Source: Takakia lepidozioides
Lineage: Eukaryota > Streptophyta > Takakiopsida > Takakiales > Takakiaceae
Direction of reading: 5' to 3'
DNA length: 64,000 nucleotides
NCBI GenBank assembly: GCA_030704615.1
Contig: CM060734.1
Location: 2,108,001-2,172,000 of the forward strand
How positions within the stretch are numbered: the stretch's first letter is position 1; each line of letters opens with the position of its first letter. Shown one piece after another: positions 59,201 to 64,000 of this stretch. The notes beneath the pieces are model-generated. The model was not told the origin of the DNA and did not search any database. It saw only the letters and a list, made by a program, of their open reading frames with translations. The translations under genes were made by a program, and so were the position numbers.

Positions 59201-60058
59201 AGTTACCTTTCTGACTGGGAATTTGGCATAGTCGAGAGCAGCCAGCTCGGAGCGAGAACCATCGAGGTGATGTTGTCGTAGGAGCTGCACAATGGACCGG
59301 GTTGGAGTTATGCTCGAGGGCACATGCGTAGCACCTACAGAGACGTCCATGCCGGATTTGAACGACCGTGTGGAGGACATGGGTACCTCAATGCAATCAT
59401 CTTCCTCGTCGGAAATGTCGAATACGTCCACACGAGAAGCTATGGAGGGTCTTGACGGTCCAGGTCGGGAATGATTATCGTTGCATACCTCTCTGTTGGC
59501 AGTGGCCGCCTCTCGGTTTCCGGACTCCTTTGTGGATGGTGTGGGCAGCGACTGATTCGGAAAGGGAATGGGCATTCCCACAGCTCGGTACAGGATGGTG
59601 TCTGACGGGGGAACGTGCCATTCGATTCCGCAACCTCCGTCGTTACCTAGCACGACAATGGTCTCGTCAACCTGTCCAGGAACATCCTTCCTTTCTTCTT
59701 CCAAATAAACTGTGCCCGGTTTGAGCTTGAATTTGGAACAAAGGTAAGTTTCAGTCACTCTGCAAAGTCCTCCCTCGTTTGGGATCCAGGCTCTCCCAAG
59801 TTGCGGAGGACAGCAAACTATAGCGTAGGAATTCGGAGCCATCGAACACCGCACGGAGTTGGCAAGTGCGAGGTTCAGTATAGCGACAGACCAAGGCTCA
59901 CAGGCACCATCTAAGTGGATCTGCGGAGTCCATCGACGATTGGAAGTCGCACATTGAAGTGGAAAGTATTGTTTCAAGCTACATGCATGAAGGTGGGAGG
60001 TTTGATTCCATAGCCAGTGAGTAGGACAATGATGGCCGATTCGGCGACGAAATAACAT
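56235..60058 (-). CDS. SWIM-finger MULE-like transposase, copy 3 (intact)
   Basis: Two exons, 60058-57749 and 57665-56235, joined in frame across an 83-bp GT-AG intron, give about 1,246 aa without a stop. From the N-terminus: a Cys-rich domain; a second Cys cluster near residue 395 (CAHCKEPPTCMSMC); then the transposase core, with AHVYDY as a candidate first Asp, GFMADNAQANW (second Asp, about 655) and CGFHWMQSL (C-x2-H, about 686), and a Trp-rich WHFRYRQF block. Then come a Ser/Pro/Arg-rich linker and, near residue 1,195, a SWIM zinc finger (CNC then CPCKH). D, C-x2-H and a downstream SWIM finger are the layout of MULE transposases, which cut and paste DNA between inverted ends. It is transcribed away from the methyltransferase. 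The final catalytic Glu is not assigned with certainty. Confidence 0.85.
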
Positions 60059-60254
60059 CTCCTGACAGTTTCTCCTGAGGGTGGATCCAGCAGTATTCTC
60101 GGTGCAGACAGGAACGTTCGCACTGACAAGTGCCAGGACTGCTGGTTAAAACGGTCAGACAACCAAGTTGTGCTCATCAAGACTGGCCGCAATTGTGTTG
60201 TTTCGGAACAATGCAACCCATTGAGGTTCCAGATTTCCCGTCACGAGTGATTCT

Positions 60255-61820
60255 GTCGATTGCTGGTGGACGGAAATACGGCGCCGCATTTCCGTATTGC
60301 ATCTTGGTCATGCAACAGAGCGACGGAAATGCGGCACCGAGTTTCCGTCCGGGGGAAACCTTTATACTCTCCAGAACGGAAATGCGGTAACGCATTTCCA
60401 TCCAGCAAGCACGGTATGTGAAGGTGGAACGGAAATGCGGTACCGCATTTCCGTTCTGATTGAGATTTATGAACAACGGGAACAGAAATGCGGCACCGCA
60501 TTTCCGTCCGAGTCGCACTTTTCGACATTCCAGAACGGAATGCGGCGCCGCATTTCCATTTTGTATCTGATGCATGGAGCTGAGGGATAGAAATGCTGCA
60601 GCACATTTCCGTCATTCAACAAGCACGGTATGTGAAGGTGGAACGGAAATGCGGTACCGCATTTCCGTTCTGATTGAGAATTATGAACAACGGGAACAGA
60701 AATGCGGCACCGCATTTCCGTCAAAGTCGCACTTTTCGACATTCCATAAAGGAAATGCGGCGCCGCATTTCCATTTTGTATCTGATGCCTGGAGCCGAGT
60801 AAGATTCCGACAGCTTCATACAGCGCAATTCCGACCGGTTGAGACATTCACACTATCCAGAACGGAAATGCGGCACCGCATTTCCGTTCTGACTGAAAAT
60901 CGTGAACTATCTGAACTGAAATGCGGCACCGTATTTCCATCCGAGTCGCACCTACCATCATTCCAGAACGGAAATGCGGCACCGCATTTCCGTTCTGACT
61001 GAAAATCGTGAACCATCGGAACTGAAATGCGGCAGCGCATTTCCATCCGAGTCGCACCTCCCAACATTCCAGAACGGAATGTATTAGATTTAAAAGGGAA
61101 ATGCGGCACCGCATTTCCGTTCTGATGAAATATCCTGAAACATCGGAATTGAAATGCGGTACCGCATTTCCGTCGGAGTCCCACCATCCGACATTCCAAA
61201 ACGGAAATGCGGCACCGCATTTCCGTTTTGTATGTGAGGCATGGAGCTGTGGAACGAAAATGCGGGAAGGCATTTCCGCCAGCGTCAGACGTTAATACTC
61301 TACAGAACGGAAATGCGGTACCGCATTTCCATTCTGACTGAAAATCGTGCGCAACGGGTACAGAAATGCGGCACCGCATTTCCGTTCGAGTCGCACCTTC
61401 CGACATTCTCGAACGGAAATGCGGCGCCGCATTTCCGTTTTGTATATTCGGCCTGGAGCTGTGCTACGGAAATGTGTTGCCGCATTTCCATCCATGTGAG
61501 ACCTTCAACCTTTCCAGACCGGAAATGCGACACCGCATTTCTGTCCAGGTGAGACCTCTATACTTTCCCGAACGGAAATGTGGCACGGCATTTCCATTCA
61601 TCAACTAACGTATGTGAAGTGGGAACGGAAATGCGGCGCCGCATTTCCCTTCTGAATCTCATACATGGAGCTGTGGGACGGAAATGCGGCACCGTATTTC
61701 CGTTCAACAACTAAGGTATGTGAAGGTGGAACGGAAATGCGGTGCCGCATTTTCTTCCAACAAGTACGGATGTGTAGCTTCGTGATGGTACTTAACGGAA
61801 ATGCGGCGCCGCATTCGCAT
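60255..61820. repeat. Phased palindrome array of element 3 (53-bp period)
   Basis: Roughly thirty A-type palindromes. Checked centres 60441.5, 60494.5, 60546.5, 60599.5, then 60655.5, 60708.5, and 61160.5, 61213.5 show steps of 53 bp, with 52 or 56 where single indels occur. Spacer types recur in a set order: AGTCGCACCTTCCGACATTC, then TTTTGTATCTGAGGCATGGA, then ACTCTCCAGA-type, then TATGTGAAGGTGGAA, then a TGAAAATCGTGAAC-type. Blocks of about five units thus look duplicated. It lies between the two divergent genes. Confidence 0.93.
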
Positions 61821-61894
61821 TCTCGCTCCAACTCATCAGACGCTGGGACGGAAATGCCTTGAAATGTGAACACGTGGAGCAACGGAATTGCTGC

Positions 61895-62167
61895 ACATGT
61901 CGGCACTCTATCTGACTGAAGGGGCATGAGGCGGCGCGGCCTGACCGTTGGATAATGATGTTTGATTTTCGGACGGCGGGCGTACCCTCAACGATTCGAA
62001 TTTCGTAATGACGCAAACTCCACGAGGAGACACTTTCGTCCAACCCTTTCGAACCCAAGTGGTGCATCACCGCCGTTTCATCTACTTTTGTCGTGTCTCC
62101 TCAGTCACCCCTCTCGCGCCCTTTCCATCTGCACTCTTTGCCCCTTTTCCCTCTCTCTGTTCTTCTT
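61895..62167 (+). promoter_or_regulatory. Conserved methyltransferase leader, element 3
   Basis: The same ~270-bp block as upstream of copies A and B, with a pyrimidine-rich end (TTTCCCTCTCTCTGTTCTTCTT) just before the chosen ATG. The distance from the last palindrome to the ATG is about 350 bp. Promoter function is inferred only from position and conservation. Confidence 0.4.
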
Positions 62168-63993
62168 ATGCTCGAACCTGAGAGGGGGGGAGTTCGTGCA
62201 CCAGACAGGAGACCTCGTCGCAAGCTCCGGAAATTATACTTCGGACGTAGGCCAATGCCGAAGGGGAGGAAGCAGATGCGTCTACAGGAGGAGATTGCCA
62301 TCTCCGAGCAGCAGGCCACTCAGGCAACCCAGCCACCAGTGAGAGCTCCATGCGATCGGGCTGCGCGCAGCTGATCGAGCACCGAACCCCCCATTTTGCT
62401 TCTGTAATTCTTAGACTGAATGCTAGGAGACTTGAATGCAGAACATGTTTGCATGCCTAACAGGAAAGGTGGACGTGCTGGAGGGATCGCAGGAATCCGA
62501 AGAGCCGCAGGAAGAGTCCGAGGAGCTAGCTGCAGCACGTACACCCACCCGATCCCCGAGCGCGGGTACTCCTGCCGGGCCTAGCCCTCTGCGATTCAAA
62601 GACGCGTCTTCGAAGGGCAAGTTCAAAGTCTCAGAGATCGACTCGCGTTCTTCGATCATGGAGAATCGCCAGCAGGGGTCGGGCCCTTCTCCAGCAAAGT
62701 CGAAGAAGAAGCAGCCCGTCCCTCTACTGGCTTCTGAACCGGCTCAGGCCGATTCACCCCCCCCAACGCGAATGAAGCAGCAGGGTAGAAGACAGATTCT
62801 ATTGCAGCAGACACCTTCACCTGCAAGGATGAGGAAGCAGAAGGCAATCAGGGCGACGGCCGAACAATCTCCCGCAAAACCGCTTCCACGAGCTGAAGCT
62901 CAGTTCCTGGAGGATTTCCCGCCTGCAGATGTTGGGGCCGACTCTGCTGCAGCGAAGGCAATGGGATCGACCGTTGATCTCGATTTGGTACCGGAGGAGG
63001 GTGCTGCCGCTGAACGTTCGCAGGCAGACCTCACCACCGATGAGCTAGCAGGCCCGGAGGAGGCCTCTGCAATGGCAGAATTGCCCGCACACAGGCCCCA
63101 GAGTGCAGCTCCAGTTGAGGATGCTCCACCTGCTCAGCCACTACCGGCACCTACAGACATGTCTCCGGAGGATTTCAAAAGTGCAGCGGATAAAATGTTG
63201 GAGGAGACACACAGTAGCATTGGCAGAGTTCTGGGCAGCAGGGTATTCCAGCGGACTCTTCGAATCCCACTCTGTCGCATGGTCTCCCTTCCCATCGTCA
63301 GGCAGGCCCTTCCCGGAGATGTGGATAAGCTCAAGTTCGCATTTCGAGAAGGGTACCGTCTGGGATCGGCAGCGTTTTACGTTTCCATAGAGAATGAGGA
63401 CGGCGAAACCCGTGGACCCACTGCCGATGAATTGTCAACGTGGGATACCCACTGGCACACTCGCAACCACGAATTCGAGGCGACGCTGAAGGGTGATCCC
63501 GACTTCGGCCATATGTCGGGAAAAATGTTCTTTGTGTGGGACGGGAATCACCGACTTCTCGCCTGGTGGGAGTACATCAAGCAGAACCATGCCAAGCACA
63601 TTGGCTGGCATTACATGGTGGAGTGTGTCATCCTCAAGGTGAAGGCGGCAGACTCCTCCCTCCTCAAGAATGCCATGGCGGACCTCAACTCGTAAGATAC
63701 TCATACCCTCCCTAGCACATTCGAAATGCGGTGCCGCATTTCGGTTTCCATTCTGGTTTGATTCCGTGCTTCCGTGTACTGAACTGGAGAGTGTGCCTTG
63801 CAGGGTCACTGAGAATGCGTACGTGCATACCCACATGGCACATATGCTGTACAGGGTGAGGAAAACTGGTCTTACTGATCCGCAGATGTTTGCGGAAATG
63901 CTGGAGCCGGAGCTCATTCAGAAAGCCGTTGCAAAAACAGACCGGACATGGTATCGTCTCACTATGGATGGAATGGTGGAGGTGATATACGAA
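62168..63993 (+). CDS. ParB-like / DNA methyltransferase, copy C (5' part, open)
   Basis: Exons 62168-62338, 62442-63691 and 63804-63993 join in frame by GT-AG introns, and the last exon ends with donor GTAAGTC, so the gene continues past the window. About 537 aa are visible. The N-terminus has a basic patch RRKLRKLYFGRRP, then a Ser/Pro/Ala-rich low-complexity region. Residues about 330-475 hold the ParB-like domain: IPLCRMVSLPIV, TWDTHWHTRN and MFFVWDGNHRLLAWWEYI, where GNHR plays the part of the ParB/Srx G-x-x-R box. The third exon begins VTENAYVHTH. By analogy with copy A the missing part should carry motif IV (DIPNG) and motif I (DLICGTG). The ATG at 62,168 was chosen over an in-frame one at 62,093 because the sequence between looks like leader. 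One A-type palindrome lies in intron 2 (near 63,732). Confidence 0.82.
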
Positions 63994-64000
63994 GTAAGTC

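Larger units (their letters stand above)
55386..64000. mobile_element. Two-gene ParB-methyltransferase / MULE transposon, element 3 (apparently intact, incomplete in window)
   Basis: Begins AGGTTTACTATTTCATGAGC at the point where methyltransferase copy B stops (flank GCGCATCTGGTTG). It contains terminal CATGAGC repeats, an open transposase gene (minus), the longest palindrome array, and an open methyltransferase gene (plus) that runs past the window edge. No stop or frameshift is visible in either gene. It is nested in element 2, so it is the youngest of the three copies. The other end and target duplication are not visible. Confidence 0.87.

Overview
The window is a transposon-dense stretch of a nuclear genome from the green plant lineage. 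The evidence is spliced genes with GT-AG introns, two lineages of plant-type Ty3/gypsy retrotransposons (one a chromovirus with a C-terminal chromodomain and an initiator-Met tRNA primer site), a tRNA-derived SINE, and fragments of plant-type PPR proteins. I see no ordinary single-copy host gene. A repeat-rich streptophyte such as a charophyte alga or early-diverging land plant is my guess, with low confidence.

The most unusual content is a family of two-gene DNA transposons. One gene is a MULE-like transposase with an acidic-residue core and a C-terminal SWIM zinc finger (about 1,246 aa, one short intron). The other, transcribed divergently, is a roughly ten-exon gene that joins a ParB-like domain (G-N-H-R box) to a DNA methyltransferase of permuted (beta-class) motif order: catalytic motif IV first, SAM-binding motif I last. 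Between the two genes lies an array of 22-bp perfect palindromes whose centres are almost exactly 53 bp apart. The same palindrome occurs in introns of the methyltransferase and near the element ends. Element 1 lies at about 4.43-14.81 kb (methyltransferase minus, transposase plus, both decayed). Element 2 starts at 45.89 kb (transposase minus, methyltransferase plus, both decayed). Element 3 runs from 55.39 kb past the right edge; it is inserted inside the methyltransferase of element 2 and both of its genes are open as far as they can be read.

An older, diverged subfamily is present as remnants: a transposase at 1-1.7 kb, a methyltransferase tail at 3.4-3.7 kb, and a long broken methyltransferase at 14.8-21.3 kb. 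It carries a different palindrome that shares only the inner CGGYRCCG core.

The remaining sequence is retroelements and one large DNA element. A deleted chromovirus derivative (16.0-18.8 kb) splits the diverged methyltransferase. A second gypsy lineage (25.5-33.3 kb, minus strand) is split by a 2.7-kb insertion. From about 33.3 to 43.95 kb there is a candidate DNA element with ~180-bp tandem repeats, in inverted orientation on its two sides, into which a full-length chromovirus (35,135-42,113) has inserted with a 5-bp target duplication. A truncated chromovirus on the minus strand (44.1-45.9 kb) was the target of element 2.

In the working model, the ParB-like methyltransferase binds the palindrome array of its own element, as ParB binds parS. 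It would thereby mark or regulate the element, while the transposase moves it. That functional link is inference; the gene order, motifs and phased palindromes are read directly from the sequence.
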